A DNA stretch of 64,000 nucleotides from Acidovorax sp. KKS102 (GCF_000302535.1 NC_018708.1:930001-994000); one strand, 5' to 3'; counted from the stretch's first letter, positions 25,816 to 41,433 are shown. Notes: generated from the letters alone by a model not told the origin. Made by a program: numbers and translations.

Positions 25816-26039
25816 ATTGTGTGAATTAATCTGGTTGGGTGTATTTTTCATTTTTTGTCGTTGGTGTGCTTGAAATTGCAAAAATTTGAAGAGGTGTTAA
25901 GCGATGAGTGGGTTACAGCGTGAAGTCAAGTGTGGGTAAGTAACCGATTTGAAAATTCTTGTAACTGTTATCTGAGAAAAATTTACTGCTGCATAAATTT
26001 CATTTATGCGGAGATCTGTTTGTTTTGAAAGGGTTTATT

Positions 26040-27131
26040 TTGGAGAGCGTTCAGATATCGCTGGATGAGCGGTCTTATCCTATTTTGATCGACGCCAGTT
26101 TGTTGAGAGGGAACTCGGCTTTTGATTCGTTGCCCAAGTCCCATGCTGCAATGATCGTCACCAACAGCGCGGTGGGACCGCTCTATACAGACGCACTCCG
26201 CTCAGCACTCGAGCAAAAATACGACAGGTTGCACGTGGTCGTGCTCCCCGACGGCGAAGAGTACAAAACGTGGGAAACGCTCAATCTCATCTTCGATGCG
26301 TTGCTTTCCAACGGCTGTGACCGCAAAACAGTTCTGTTTGCCCTGGGTGGCGGCGTAGTGGGTGACATGACCGGGTTTGCCGCGGCAAGCTATATGCGCG
26401 GCGTGCAGTTTGTCCAGGTTCCCACCACGCTGCTCGCGCAGGTGGATTCATCGGTGGGCGGGAAGACGGCCATCAACCATCCGCTGGGCAAGAACATGAT
26501 TGGTGCGTTCTACCAGCCCAGGCTGGTGGTGTGCGATCTTGAGGTGCTGGATACGTTGCCCCCGCGCGAGTTCAGTTCTGGCCTGGCAGAGGTGATCAAG
26601 TATGGTCCGATTGCAGACATGGCTTTCATGGAGTGGCTGGAGGGGAACATGGAGCCTCTGCTGGCCCATGATCGCGATGCGCTGGCGCATGCGGTGCGCC
26701 GCAGTTGCGAGATCAAGGCCTGGGTGGTGGGGCAGGACGAGAAGGAGTCCGGGCTGCGGGCCATTCTCAACTTTGGCCACACCTTCGGCCACGCGATTGA
26801 GGCGGGGATAGGCTACGGAGTCTGGCTGCACGGTGAAGGCGTGGCGGCGGGCATGGTGATGGCGGCCGAGCTGTCTTGCCGCCTGGGCTTGGTGGAGCCT
26901 GCGTTTGTGGAGCGCTTGCGGACGTTGATCGAGCGGGCGGGTTTGCCTGTCAAGGGCCCTGTCCTGGATGCGGCCGACAATGCGGGGCGGTATCTGGAGC
27001 TGATGCGGGTGGACAAGAAGTCCGAGGCCGGGGAGATCCGCTTTGTGCTGATCGATGGGCCGGGCAAGGCGGTCACGCGGCCCGCCCCGGATACGTTGGT
27101 GCGCGAAGTGATTGATGCCTGCTGCGCCTGA
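26040..27131 (+). CDS. aroB: 3-dehydroquinate synthase
   Basis: About 363-residue NAD- and metal-dependent enzyme of the shikimate pathway (DAHP to 3-dehydroquinate). Motifs: [20 protein letters not shown] (NAD binding), [28 protein letters not shown] and [11 protein letters not shown] (metal ligands). No ATG start is available; TTG at 26040 (reading [14 protein letters not shown]) has AAAGGG about six bases upstream, and TTG at 26025 is an alternative. GC content returns to high values within the gene. aroK, usually upstream, is absent here. Confidence 0.95.
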   Translation: MESVQISLDERSYPILIDASLLRGNSAFDSLPKSHAAMIVTNSAVGPLYTDALRSALEQKYDRLHVVVLPDGEEYKTWETLNLIFDALLSNGCDRKTVLFALGGGVVGDMTGFAAASYMRGVQFVQVPTTLLAQVDSSVGGKTAINHPLGKNMIGAFYQPRLVVCDLEVLDTLPPREFSSGLAEVIKYGPIADMAFMEWLEGNMEPLLAHDRDALAHAVRRSCEIKAWVVGQDEKESGLRAILNFGHTFGHAIEAGIGYGVWLHGEGVAAGMVMAAELSCRLGLVEPAFVERLRTLIERAGLPVKGPVLDAADNAGRYLELMRVDKKSEAGEIRFVLIDGPGKAVTRPAPDTLVREVIDACCA

Positions 27132-27143
27132 GGGCGCTTTGGT

Positions 27144-27166
27144 TGCTACTTATTTTATAGCTAGAT
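27144..27166. repeat. Dispersed palindromic repeat, half copy
   Basis: GCTACTTATTTTATAGCTAG resembles the first half of copy 3 (GCTATTAAATTTATAGCTTC). It fills the gap directly before the dgt start codon. Confidence 0.35.
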
Positions 27167-28369
27167 ATGACCGCTGGACTAGCACCTTCGGCCATTTTTA
27201 TGCATAAGTCGGTTCTTGCGCCTTACGCCTGTGATCCTGCGCGGACGCGGGGGCGGCGTTTTCCGGAAATACCTGCTCCAACCCGTACTGACTACCAGCG
27301 TGACCGCGACAGGATTGTGCATTCGACGGCGTTCCGCCGGCTGGTGTACAAGACCCAGGTATTCCTCAACCACGAAGGAGATCTTTTCCGTACGCGGCTG
27401 ACGCATTCTCTCGAGGTGGCCCAGCTGGGCCGATCCATTGCCCGCTCGCTCTCCATCAACGAAGATCTGGTGGAGGCCATCTCGCTGGCCCATGACCTGG
27501 GGCATACGCCATTTGGGCATGCGGGGCAGGATGCCTTGCACGGCTGCATGGCTGCATACGGCGGCTTTGAGCACAACCTCCAGAGCCTGCGGGTGGTCGA
27601 CCAGCTGGAGGAGCGCTATCCCCAATATGACGGCCTGAACCTGACGTTCGAGACGCGGGAGGGGGTGCTTAAGCACTGCTCCCGGGTACACGCGCAGGCG
27701 CTCGAGGCCCTGGAGCCGGACGGGGTGGGAGCGCGGTTCATCCTGCGTCAGCAGCCCAGCCTGGAAGCGCAGTTGTGCAATCTGGCCGACGAAATTGCCT
27801 ACAACGCCCATGACATTGATGACGGGGTCCGTTCGGGGCTGATCACCCTGGCGCAGTTGCGGGAAGTGCCGTTGTTCGACCGCTACCGCGCCGCTGTGCA
27901 GGCCGAGTACCCCGAGCTGGCACAGACGCCGCGCAAGCGCCGGCTGCTTTTCGAAGCGATCCGCCGGATGCTGAGTGCCCAGGTGTATGACGTGATTGAC
28001 GCCACCGTTACCGCGCTGGTCCACCATGCGCCGCCGGATGTGGATACGGTGCGGCAGCTGCCGCCGCTGGTGAGGTTCAGTGAGGCCATGCGTGCAGGTT
28101 CGCTGGACCTCAAGCGCTTTCTTTTCGAGAATCTTTACCGGCATCCGCGCGTGATGGAAACCACTGCACGCGCGCAGGAGGTGGTGCGCGACTTGTTTGC
28201 CGCCTATTCGGCGTCGCCTGCCGAAATGAAGGAGGCCTTTGCGCAGCAGGCCCTTGCAGACAATGGGCCTCTGCGTGCCCGCGCGGTGGCCGACTTCATT
28301 GCAGGCATGACGGACCGATTCGCAACAAGCGAGCACCAGCGCCTGACCGGGCGGCGGCTGTTTGACTGA
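27167..28369 (+). CDS. dgt: Deoxyguanosinetriphosphate triphosphohydrolase-like protein
   Basis: 400-residue HD-domain dNTPase. Metal ligands are visible as RLTHSLEVAQ, then AHDLGHTPFGHAGQD (HD) and a later DEIAYNAHDIDDG. The N-terminal block RRFPE-like plus RDRDRIVHSTAFRRL is typical of the family. It hydrolyses dGTP or other dNTPs to the nucleoside and triphosphate. Lies 35 bp after aroB. ATG 27167 was used; an internal ATG at 27200 (MHKSVLAPYA) is plausible. Confidence 0.93.
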   Translation: MTAGLAPSAIFMHKSVLAPYACDPARTRGRRFPEIPAPTRTDYQRDRDRIVHSTAFRRLVYKTQVFLNHEGDLFRTRLTHSLEVAQLGRSIARSLSINEDLVEAISLAHDLGHTPFGHAGQDALHGCMAAYGGFEHNLQSLRVVDQLEERYPQYDGLNLTFETREGVLKHCSRVHAQALEALEPDGVGARFILRQQPSLEAQLCNLADEIAYNAHDIDDGVRSGLITLAQLREVPLFDRYRAAVQAEYPELAQTPRKRRLLFEAIRRMLSAQVYDVIDATVTALVHHAPPDVDTVRQLPPLVRFSEAMRAGSLDLKRFLFENLYRHPRVMETTARAQEVVRDLFAAYSASPAEMKEAFAQQALADNGPLRARAVADFIAGMTDRFATSEHQRLTGRRLFD

Positions 28370-28590
28370 GGTCGTAGGGGCAGCATGGCTGGCGTGAGGC
28401 ATTGGCAACCGACGGCTCAGAGTGTGTGGGGTCGGATCGGAGCGCTTAAGCAGCGAGTGCGCGCCTGAAAGGCTGGCTGTTTGCCTGCGTCCTTGCGCGT
28501 GCAGACACGAGGCCACCCGCCAGGATGGTGGGCCCCGATAGAATCGAGCAGCCCTTTTTGCGCGCAACCACCGCTTGTCGCGCCCACTCC

Positions 28591-29223
28591 ATGACACCAG
28601 ACTCCTCCTCGCGTGCTGCGATTGCAGCCACGCCGCCCATGACCGACGCGCTTGTCATCGGCGATACAGTGCGCTGGCTTGAGCGCGCCGTAATCGGACT
28701 TAACTTGTGCCCGTTTGCCAAAGGCGTGCATGTCAAACGGCAGATTCACTATGTGGTTTCGCACGCGGCGGACCATGCGGCGGTGCGCGAAATTTTGCGT
28801 AGCGAACTCACGGCGCTTGCGCAGTGCGACGCCGATGAGCGCGACACCACGCTGCTGATCCTGCTGGGCTGCCTGGAGGACTTTCTGGATTTCAACGACT
28901 TCCTTGCCGACGCGGACGACCTGCTCCAGGATCTGGATCTTGAAGGCGTTCTACAGATTGCCAGCTTTCATCCGCACTTTCAGTTTGCTGGCACCACGGC
29001 CGCTGATGTGACCAACGCCACCAACCGGGCCCCTTATCCCACGCTGCATCTGCTGCGCGAGGCCAGCATCGACCGTGCCGTGGAAGCGTTCCCGGATGCT
29101 GAGACCATCTACGAGCGCAACATCCAGGTACTGCAGGACTTGGGTAGTGAAGGCTGGGACGCGCTGGGTGTCGGCGCCACACGGGCAGTCGTGCCAATAA
29201 CCCCGGTTGAGGAGCGCCCATGA
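28591..29223 (+). CDS. DUF1415 family protein
   Basis: 210-residue soluble protein with the DUF1415 pattern: WLERAVIGLNLCPFAK (conserved Cys), ILLGCLEDFLDFNDFLADAD, IASFHPHFQFAGT and APYPTLHLLREASIDRAVE. Biochemical function is unknown to me. It overlaps the following methyltransferase by four bases (ATGA), so the two are probably made together. ATG at 28591 was chosen; 28639 (MTDALVIGD) is a second candidate and nearer the conserved domain. Confidence 0.85.
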   Translation: MTPDSSSRAAIAATPPMTDALVIGDTVRWLERAVIGLNLCPFAKGVHVKRQIHYVVSHAADHAAVREILRSELTALAQCDADERDTTLLILLGCLEDFLDFNDFLADADDLLQDLDLEGVLQIASFHPHFQFAGTTAADVTNATNRAPYPTLHLLREASIDRAVEAFPDAETIYERNIQVLQDLGSEGWDALGVGATRAVVPITPVEERP

Positions 29224-30128
29224 CGCGCAAAGCCTCCCGGGCGACCAGTCAGAGCGCTGGCGTGGCCGACGAACTGTCCGAGCTGCGCCCAGGGCAGTCG
29301 ATCGAGTTACTCAAGGAACTGCACATCTTGACGCGGGAAGGGCGCCTCAACCAGGACTCGCGCCGCAAGCTCAAGCAGGTGTACCACCTCTTCAACTTCA
29401 TCGAACCCCTGCTCAAGGACTTTGGCCAGTCGGGGCCGGGTGCCACGCTGGCCGACCACGGGGCGGGCAAGTCCTACCTTGGGTTCATCCTGTACGACCT
29501 GTATTTCAAGTCCGCCGGGCTAGGCCGCATCTTTGGTGTGGAAACCCGCGCAGAACTTGTCGAAAAATCGCGTGTGCTGGCGCAGCGGCTGGGGTTTGAG
29601 CGCATGTCGTTCCTCAACCTCTCGGTGGCTGAATCCGCCGATGCCCGGGAGTTGCCCGACCAGATTGATGTGGTCACCGCATTGCACGCTTGCGACACCG
29701 CTACTGACGACGCCATCGCATTTGGGTTGCAAAAGAAGGCCCGGGCTATGGTTCTGGTGCCTTGCTGCCAAGCCGAAATGGCGGCCTGCCTGCGCCAAGG
29801 TAAGGCCTTGCAGCTGGCGCGTACTCCCCTGGCGGAGCTGTGGCGCCACCCGCTGCATACCCGCGAACTGGGCAGCCAAGTGACCAATGTGCTGCGCTGC
29901 CTGTACCTGGAGGCCAGCGGCTACCAGGTCACTGTGACCGAGTTGGTAGGCTGGGAGCACAGCATGAAAAATGAACTCATCATTGCGCGTTACACCGGCC
30001 AGAAAAAGCGCAGTGCGGCCGAGCGGTTGCGGGCGCTCCTTGCCGAATTTGGTTTGGAGCAAGCCATGGGAGCACGCTTTGGCGTGGATGCGGTGACAGG
30101 TCTGGAAAGCAACCCAGCCTCCATCTGA
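29220..30128 (+). CDS. Class I SAM-dependent methyltransferase
   Basis: 302 residues. An N-terminal helical part (about 1-70) is followed by a Rossmann methyltransferase domain with ATLADHGAGKSYLGFIL (modified motif I), VDVVTALHACDTATDDAIAFG (motif II/IV region) and MVLVPCCQAE, a CC pair typical of the Methyltransf_32/GSTCD-like group. Substrate is not known; RNA is a reasonable guess but unsupported here. Translationally coupled to the DUF1415 gene. Confidence 0.8.
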   Translation: MTRKASRATSQSAGVADELSELRPGQSIELLKELHILTREGRLNQDSRRKLKQVYHLFNFIEPLLKDFGQSGPGATLADHGAGKSYLGFILYDLYFKSAGLGRIFGVETRAELVEKSRVLAQRLGFERMSFLNLSVAESADARELPDQIDVVTALHACDTATDDAIAFGLQKKARAMVLVPCCQAEMAACLRQGKALQLARTPLAELWRHPLHTRELGSQVTNVLRCLYLEASGYQVTVTELVGWEHSMKNELIIARYTGQKKRSAAERLRALLAEFGLEQAMGARFGVDAVTGLESNPASI

Positions 30129-30220
30129 CAGCGCCCACACAGCGAGCCAGCCCGGTTCTGCAGCAGGCGGGTGCTTTCCTTGGGCAAGTGTGGATGCTGT
30201 GTGTTGCCACATCCCATTCA

Positions 30221-31030
30221 AATAAGGGACAGGTCTATGATCGCGGGCATCCTATCTCTGACTCAAAACCATGGCTCGCCTGCCACGACTGACCCTGCCA
30301 GGTCATCTGCACCACGTCATCCTGAGGGGTAACAACCGCCAACCCATCTTCCACGGCGCTGAAGATTTCGAGGCACTGCTGACGCTGTTGAAAGACGGCG
30401 CAGCCAAAGAGACAGTGGCGGTTCATGCCTATGTGCTGATGGACAACCATTTCCACTTGCTCGTTACTCCGACGACGCAAGACGGCCTGCCCCGGATGAT
30501 GCAGGCGGTGGGCCGGCGGTATGTGCAGTATTTCAACCGCCGACACGCCCGTACGGGCACCCTCTGGGAGGGACGATACCGGTCCACCGTATTGCAGCCG
30601 GAACGGTATTTGCTGGCATGCATGGTGTATCTGGATCTCAACCCTGTGCGGGCCGGGTTGGTGCAGCAACCTGCGGACTACGCCTGGTCCAGCCATGCGC
30701 ATTGGGTGGGCTTGCGAAACGACCGGTGGTTGGCACCACATGCGCTGTACTGGGCTTTGGGCAATACCCCGTTTGCGCGGGAGGCGGCGTACGCAGCGCT
30801 GGTTCAGGCTGGTTTGGGGGCGGCGATGCAAACATCACTGACCGATTCGGCACTCAGCGGGTGGGCATTGGGTGATGCGGAGTTCCTGGAGGGGCTTCAG
30901 CAGCAAACGCCGCGCCGTGTGACCCGGGGGGCGCCTGGCAGGCCGCGAAGTGTCAAAAAAATGGATAAAGAAGGTTGATGTGCCGGTCTAATATACCTTG
31001 AATGCTATCATTTTGATATGTCCCCAATAA
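30221..31030 (+). mobile_element. Candidate RAYT (REP-associated tyrosine transposase) element
   Basis: The transposase gene is bracketed by imperfect inverted ends: AATAAGGGACA at 30221-30231 and TGTCCCCAATAA at 31019-31030. AATCCGACCCCATT follows shortly after the right end, and its complement GGGGTCGGAT also occurs near 28428-28437. The exact boundaries are uncertain. Confidence 0.5.
30271..30978 (+). CDS. REP-associated tyrosine transposase (IS200-like Y1 family)
   Basis: 235-residue single-domain transposase of the HUH superfamily. It begins MARLPRLTLPGHLHHVILRGN, has the HUH pair in MDNHFHLLV (His60, His62), catalytic tyrosine candidates at 84 and 87 (RRYVQYFNRRH), and LWEGRYRSTVLQ plus YLDLNPVRAGLV. 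RAYTs are usually single-copy, domesticated enzymes linked to spreading palindromic REP sequences. No accessory TnpB is present. The reading frame is complete, so it may be active. Confidence 0.92.
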   Translation: MARLPRLTLPGHLHHVILRGNNRQPIFHGAEDFEALLTLLKDGAAKETVAVHAYVLMDNHFHLLVTPTTQDGLPRMMQAVGRRYVQYFNRRHARTGTLWEGRYRSTVLQPERYLLACMVYLDLNPVRAGLVQQPADYAWSSHAHWVGLRNDRWLAPHALYWALGNTPFAREAAYAALVQAGLGAAMQTSLTDSALSGWALGDAEFLEGLQQQTPRRVTRGAPGRPRSVKKMDKEG

Positions 31031-31148
31031 TTGCCCTGCCGTGAATGGCTTTCTATAAATAAGAATCCGACCCCATTTAATTTGCTTGCCAAAATATGCT
31101 GCAATGCACTAATCTCGGCTCCCCTGCGAAAAATATGAGGAGTGCGCC

Positions 31149-35882
<4,734 letters not shown>

Positions 35883-35930
35883 GGCGGCGCCATCCCCCTT
35901 CGCACAGCATTCATAGACAAGGACATCGTC

Positions 35931-37409
<1,479 letters not shown>

Positions 37410-37436
37410 TCCTGCGCATTGCGCGCCCTCACGGTC

Positions 37437-37461
37437 ACGGCGCCTTCGGGCGCCGTTTGTA
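37437..37461 (+). terminator. Rho-independent terminator after gltD
   Basis: ACGGCGCC and GGCGCCGT form a perfect 8-bp stem around a stable TTCG loop, followed by TTTGT. Lies 28 bp after the gltD stop. Confidence 0.85.
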
Positions 37462-37600
37462 TTGGTGGGGCTTGGCTTCAAGCTGTGGCAATGACCGGGC
37501 GTCAGCCTTCTGGAGGCTTTGTTGGCACAATCAGGGGGTCTGTCAATCCGGGCTTGCCTCGGTCCCACGGGGTGGGGCTCTGCCTGTTGTGCTTTTCTTT

Positions 37601-37626
37601 ACAAACATACGTGAATGTATGTTTGT
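37601..37626. promoter_or_regulatory. AcrR/TetR-type operator palindrome upstream of the mla operon
   Basis: ACAAACATAC (37601-37610) and GTATGTTTGT (37617-37626) are perfect 10-bp inverted arms around GTGAAT. This closely resembles operators of AcrR/TtgR-type repressors of efflux pumps (GAATGTATGT core). A TTTACA at 37598-37603 overlaps it as a possible -35. The mlaF ATG is 81 bp downstream. No tetR-family gene is in the window. Confidence 0.6.
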
Positions 37627-37707
37627 GTCTTCAGCTACCATCTGCGCTCCGTTTTTCGGGGGCGGGTGGTGTTTTGGCAGGCCCGAATTCCGATCACTCC
37701 TTATTGC

Positions 37708-38526
37708 ATGGCTGAGTCCTCCTTTCTTGCCGAGTTGCGCAACGTCACCTTTTCGTACGGTGACCGCGTGATCCTGCGCGACGTGACGCTGGCGGTTCCG
37801 CGCGGCAAGGTCACGGCGCTGATGGGGGCATCGGGGGGGGGCAAAACCACCGTGCTGCGCTTGATCGGAGGGCAGCACAAGGCCCAGAGCGGCCAGGTGC
37901 TGGTCAACGGCCAGGACGTCGGGCGCATGGACGTGCAGGCTTTGTACGCCGCGCGCCGGCGCATGGGCATGCTGTTCCAGTTCGGGGCGCTGTTTACCGA
38001 CGTCAGCGTGTTCGAGAACGTGGCGTTTCCGCTGCGTGAGCACACCGATTTGTCCGAAGACCTGATTCGCGATGTCGTGCTGATGAAGCTGCACGCGGTG
38101 GGTCTGCGTGGAGCCCGTGACCTGATGCCCAGCCAGATCTCGGGCGGCATGGCGCGCCGTGTGGCGCTGGCCCGTGCGATCGTGCTGGACCCGGAGCTGG
38201 TCATGTACGACGAGCCCTTTGCGGGCCTGGACCCGATTTCACTGGGCACGGCGGCGCAGCTGATTCGCCAGCTCAACGACGCCATGGGGCTCACCAGCAT
38301 CGTCGTGTCGCATGACCTGGAAGAGACCTTCCGCCTGGCGGACCACGTGATCATCCTGGGGGAAGGCGTGGTGGCAGCCCAAGGCACGCCCGAAGAGGTG
38401 CTTGCCAGCCGCGATCCGCTGGTGCACCAGTTTGTGAATGCCCTGCCTGCAGGGCCTGTGCCGTTCCATTACCCCGGCCCTGCCGTGGCGGAAGATTTTG
38501 GACCAGTGGGAGGGCGTGCGCTGTGA
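37708..38526 (+). CDS. mlaF: Phospholipid ABC transporter ATP-binding protein MlaF
   Basis: 272-residue ATPase of the Mla system, which moves phospholipids between the outer and inner membranes to keep outer-leaflet asymmetry. Walker [10 protein letters not shown], signature ISGGMARR and Walker [12 protein letters not shown] are intact. The Walker A glycines are encoded by a G9 tract (37833-37841). ATG 37708 begins [10 protein letters not shown]. Overlaps mlaE by four bases. Confidence 0.95.
   Translation: MAESSFLAELRNVTFSYGDRVILRDVTLAVPRGKVTALMGASGGGKTTVLRLIGGQHKAQSGQVLVNGQDVGRMDVQALYAARRRMGMLFQFGALFTDVSVFENVAFPLREHTDLSEDLIRDVVLMKLHAVGLRGARDLMPSQISGGMARRVALARAIVLDPELVMYDEPFAGLDPISLGTAAQLIRQLNDAMGLTSIVVSHDLEETFRLADHVIILGEGVVAAQGTPEEVLASRDPLVHQFVNALPAGPVPFHYPGPAVAEDFGPVGGRAL
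37833..37841 (+). repeat. G9 homopolymer in the mlaF Walker A motif
   Basis: Nine G residues encode Gly-Gly-Gly of GASGGGKTT. In frame as read; slippage would inactivate mlaF and uncouple downstream translation. Confidence 0.8.
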
Positions 38527-39305
38527 GCTGGTACAAGCCCTCCGACGTTGGCTTTGCGGTGCGCCACAAGCTGGCCGATATCGGCATGGGCGCATGCCTG
38601 TTCGGACGGCTGGTACGGTTGCTGGGTGCCACGTTTCTGCGGCCCGCGCTGGTGCGCGACCAAGTGCATTTTCTGGGCAACTATTCGTTGGCCATCATCG
38701 CCGTGTCGGGCCTGTTCGTCGGGTTTGTGCTGGGCTTGCAGGGCTACTACACGCTGCAGCGGTACGGCTCGTCCGAGGCGCTGGGCCTGCTGGTGGCCTT
38801 GAGCCTGGTGCGCGAGCTGGGGCCTGTGGTCACGGCGCTGTTGTTTGCGGGACGCGCGGGCACGTCGCTCACGGCCGAAATCGGCCTGATGCGCGCGGGT
38901 GAGCAGCTCAGCGCCATGGAGATGATGGCGGTGGACCCGGTGCAGCGCATCCTGGCTCCACGATTCTGGGCCGGTGTGATCACCATGCCGCTGCTGGCGG
39001 CGGTGTTCAGTGCGGTGGGCATCATCGGCGGCTGGATCGTCGGGGTGCTCATGATCGGCATCGACCCCGGCGCGTTCTGGAGCCAGATGCAGGGCGGGGT
39101 GGATGTCTGGAAGGACCTGGGCAACGGCGTGCTCAAAAGTGTGGTCTTTGGCTTCACGGTAACTTTTGTGGCGCTGCTGCAGGGCTACGCCGCCAAACCC
39201 ACCCCCGAAGGGGTGTCGCGCGCCACCACGCGCACCGTGGTCATGGCGTCTTTGGCGGTGCTGGCACTGGACTTCGTGCTCACTGCGCTGATGTTCAGTA
39301 TCTGA
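38523..39305 (+). CDS. mlaE: Phospholipid ABC transporter permease MlaE
   Basis: 260-residue permease of the MlaE/YrbE family with about five membrane helices and the conserved [27 protein letters not shown] segment. Starts at GTG 38523, overlapping the mlaF stop (GTGA). Works with MlaF, MlaD and MlaB in the inner membrane. Confidence 0.95.
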   Translation: MSWYKPSDVGFAVRHKLADIGMGACLFGRLVRLLGATFLRPALVRDQVHFLGNYSLAIIAVSGLFVGFVLGLQGYYTLQRYGSSEALGLLVALSLVRELGPVVTALLFAGRAGTSLTAEIGLMRAGEQLSAMEMMAVDPVQRILAPRFWAGVITMPLLAAVFSAVGIIGGWIVGVLMIGIDPGAFWSQMQGGVDVWKDLGNGVLKSVVFGFTVTFVALLQGYAAKPTPEGVSRATTRTVVMASLAVLALDFVLTALMFSI

Positions 39306-39340
39306 CGCTGGCGGTGCTGGCAGTTCTAGGAATCAAAGGT

Positions 39341-39829
39341 ATGCAACGTTCCAAAAACGATCTGTGGGTAGGGCTCTTCGTGATGCTGGGCGCGGTGGCA
39401 CTGGTGTTTCTGGCGCTGCAGTCGGCCAATCTGCTGAGCCTGCAATTCCATTCGGGCTACCGCATCACTGCCAAGTTCGACAACATCGGTGGCCTCAAGC
39501 CCCAGGCAGCAGTGCGCAGCGCCGGAGTGGTGGTGGGGCGCGTGGAGTCCATCACTTTTGACGACAAGACCTTCCAGGCGCGTGTCACGCTGGCCATGGA
39601 AGACCGCTACGCCTTCCCCAAGGACAGCTCCCTCAAGATCCTGACCAGCGGCCTGCTGGGTGAGCAGTACATCGGGATCGAGGCCGGTGCCGACGAAAAA
39701 AACCTGGCGGCGGGCGACACGATCACGTCCACCCAGTCGGCAGTGGTGCTTGAGAACCTTATCGGACAATTTCTTTACAGCAAAGCCGAAGACGGCGCAA
39801 AACCTGCAGGGACAGGTGGCAAAAAATGA
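39341..39829 (+). CDS. mlaD: MCE-domain phospholipid-binding protein MlaD
   Basis: 162-residue inner-membrane-anchored protein: one N-terminal helix (about 8-28) and a single MCE domain (YRITAKFDNIGGLKPQAAVRSAGVVVGRVESI, then LTSGLLGEQYIGIE). Forms the hexameric periplasmic ring on MlaFEB. ATG 39341 follows AAAGGT. Overlaps mlaA by four bases. Confidence 0.94.
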   Translation: MQRSKNDLWVGLFVMLGAVALVFLALQSANLLSLQFHSGYRITAKFDNIGGLKPQAAVRSAGVVVGRVESITFDDKTFQARVTLAMEDRYAFPKDSSLKILTSGLLGEQYIGIEAGADEKNLAAGDTITSTQSAVVLENLIGQFLYSKAEDGAKPAGTGGKK

Positions 39830-40623
39830 TGCATTCACTTCTTACATTCCGCGCCAGCATCGCTGGTGACAGGTGGTCGATTTCCCGCCTGGCGACAGGC
39901 CTGGCGCTGCTGCTGGGGGGCGTGCTGCTCACCGGGTGCGCCACGGTGGCCAACCCTGACCCCCGCGACCCGCTGGAGTCTTACAACCGCAGCATGACCA
40001 ACTTCAATGAACAGGTCGATGCCATGGTGCTCAAGCCCGTGGCGACGGCGTATAAGGAGGTCACGCCCGCGCCCGTGCGCACAGGGGTCAGCAACTTCTT
40101 TGCAAACCTGGGCGATGTCTGGTCCTTTGTGAACAACGTGCTGCAGCTGCGCGGCGAAGCCGCTGCGTCCAGCTTCATGCGGGTCAATGTGAACACCTTC
40201 ATGGGCCTGGGTGGCTTGCTGGACATCGCCAGCGAGCTGGGCATTGACCGCTACAAGCAGGACTTTGGCCTGACCCTGGGGCGCTGGGGCGTGGGCACGG
40301 GGCCGTATCTGGTGCTGCCCATCCTGGGGCCTTCCACCATCCGCGACACGTTCGCTCTGCCGGTGGACATGAAGGGCAATGTGGTGAGCTACGTGGACCC
40401 GGTCTCTGCCCGCAATTCGTTGTATGCCCTGCGCGTGGTGGACACGCGGGCCAACCTGCTGCGCGCCAGCTCGGTGCTCGACAGCGCTGCTCTGGACAAG
40501 TACAGCTTTACGCGTGACGTGTACCTGCAAGTGCGCAGCCATGCCGGTGAGGCGCAGAATGCCGACGGCAAGGACGACGGCGGCGCCAGCAACGGCGTAC
40601 TGCCGGAAGAGCCTCCCCGCTGA
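39826..40623 (+). CDS. mlaA: Outer-membrane lipoprotein MlaA (VacJ)
   Basis: 265-residue lipoprotein with lipobox LLTGC near residue 38. It shows the VacJ pattern DPLESYNRSMTNFNEQVDAMVLKPVA and LGRWGVGTGPYLVLPILGPSTIRD. MlaA sits in the outer membrane and extracts mislocalised phospholipids. Here it lies inside the mlaFED-CB operon, the usual betaproteobacterial order, whereas E. coli encodes it separately. The C-terminal tail is Asp/Gly-rich. Confidence 0.95.
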   Translation: MMHSLLTFRASIAGDRWSISRLATGLALLLGGVLLTGCATVANPDPRDPLESYNRSMTNFNEQVDAMVLKPVATAYKEVTPAPVRTGVSNFFANLGDVWSFVNNVLQLRGEAAASSFMRVNVNTFMGLGGLLDIASELGIDRYKQDFGLTLGRWGVGTGPYLVLPILGPSTIRDTFALPVDMKGNVVSYVDPVSARNSLYALRVVDTRANLLRASSVLDSAALDKYSFTRDVYLQVRSHAGEAQNADGKDDGGASNGVLPEEPPR

Positions 40624-40757
40624 TGGCCTGCCGGGCGGTGCACCATGCTCCGCCCTGGGCCTGGCCCTGTTGCACTTGCTTGCAACCCGCAACCGCTGCG
40701 ACGCATGCTGGTGGGTCAGCACCTCCACAATGATTTGACGGGCACAAGCCCGCACCG

Positions 40758-41420
40758 ATGAAAGCCGAGAAGATGATGAATCGACGTTCCCTGGGCCGTG
40801 CCGCCCTTTGCATTGCAGCCAGTGCCGCGTTCAGCCTGCCGCTGTCCGCTTTGGCGGCCGACGAGGCACCCGATGCGCTGATCAAGCGGCTGTCCGCCGA
40901 TGTGCTCAACACGGTGAAGTCCGACAAGGCCATCCAGGCCGGAGACCTGAGCAAGGTGATTGCGTTGGTCGATAAAACGGTGATGCCCAACGTCAACTTC
41001 CGCCGCATGACGGCCGCCGCCGTCGGCCCCGGCTGGCGCCAGGCCACGCCCGAGCAGCAAAAACGGCTGCAGGAGGAGTTCAAGATCCTGCTTGTGCGCA
41101 CCTATGCCGGTGCGTTGGCCCAGGTCAACGACCAGACCATCCAGGTCAAACCCTTGCGCGCAGCCGCGGAAGACAAGGACGTGCTGGTCCGTACCGAAAT
41201 CGTGGGCCGGGGCGACCCCATCCAGCTCGACTATCGCCTCGAAAAGACTCCTGGCGATGGTGCAGGCTGGAAGATTTACAACCTGAATGTGCTGGGCGTC
41301 TGGCTGGTGGAAACCTACCGTGGCCAGTTCGCGCAGGAGATCAATGCCAAGGGCATTGAAGGCCTGATCGACACACTGGCCACCCGCAACAAGACCAATG
41401 CGGGCACTGCCAAAGGCTGA
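40758..41420 (+). CDS. mlaC: Periplasmic phospholipid-binding protein MlaC
   Basis: 220-residue exported shuttle that carries phospholipid between MlaA and MlaD. Signal peptide with MNRRSLGRAALCIAASAAF and cleavage near SALA. The mature part has the Tol-Tol-Ttg2 family FRRMTAAAVGPGWRQATPEQQKRL, VRTYAGAL and YNLNVLGVWLVETYRGQF. Starts at 40758, 40773 and 40776 are all in frame. Separated from mlaA by 134 bp that hold no gene. Confidence 0.93.
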   Translation: MKAEKMMNRRSLGRAALCIAASAAFSLPLSALAADEAPDALIKRLSADVLNTVKSDKAIQAGDLSKVIALVDKTVMPNVNFRRMTAAAVGPGWRQATPEQQKRLQEEFKILLVRTYAGALAQVNDQTIQVKPLRAAAEDKDVLVRTEIVGRGDPIQLDYRLEKTPGDGAGWKIYNLNVLGVWLVETYRGQFAQEINAKGIEGLIDTLATRNKTNAGTAKG

Positions 41421-41433
41421 CGGCCGCCTCGCC

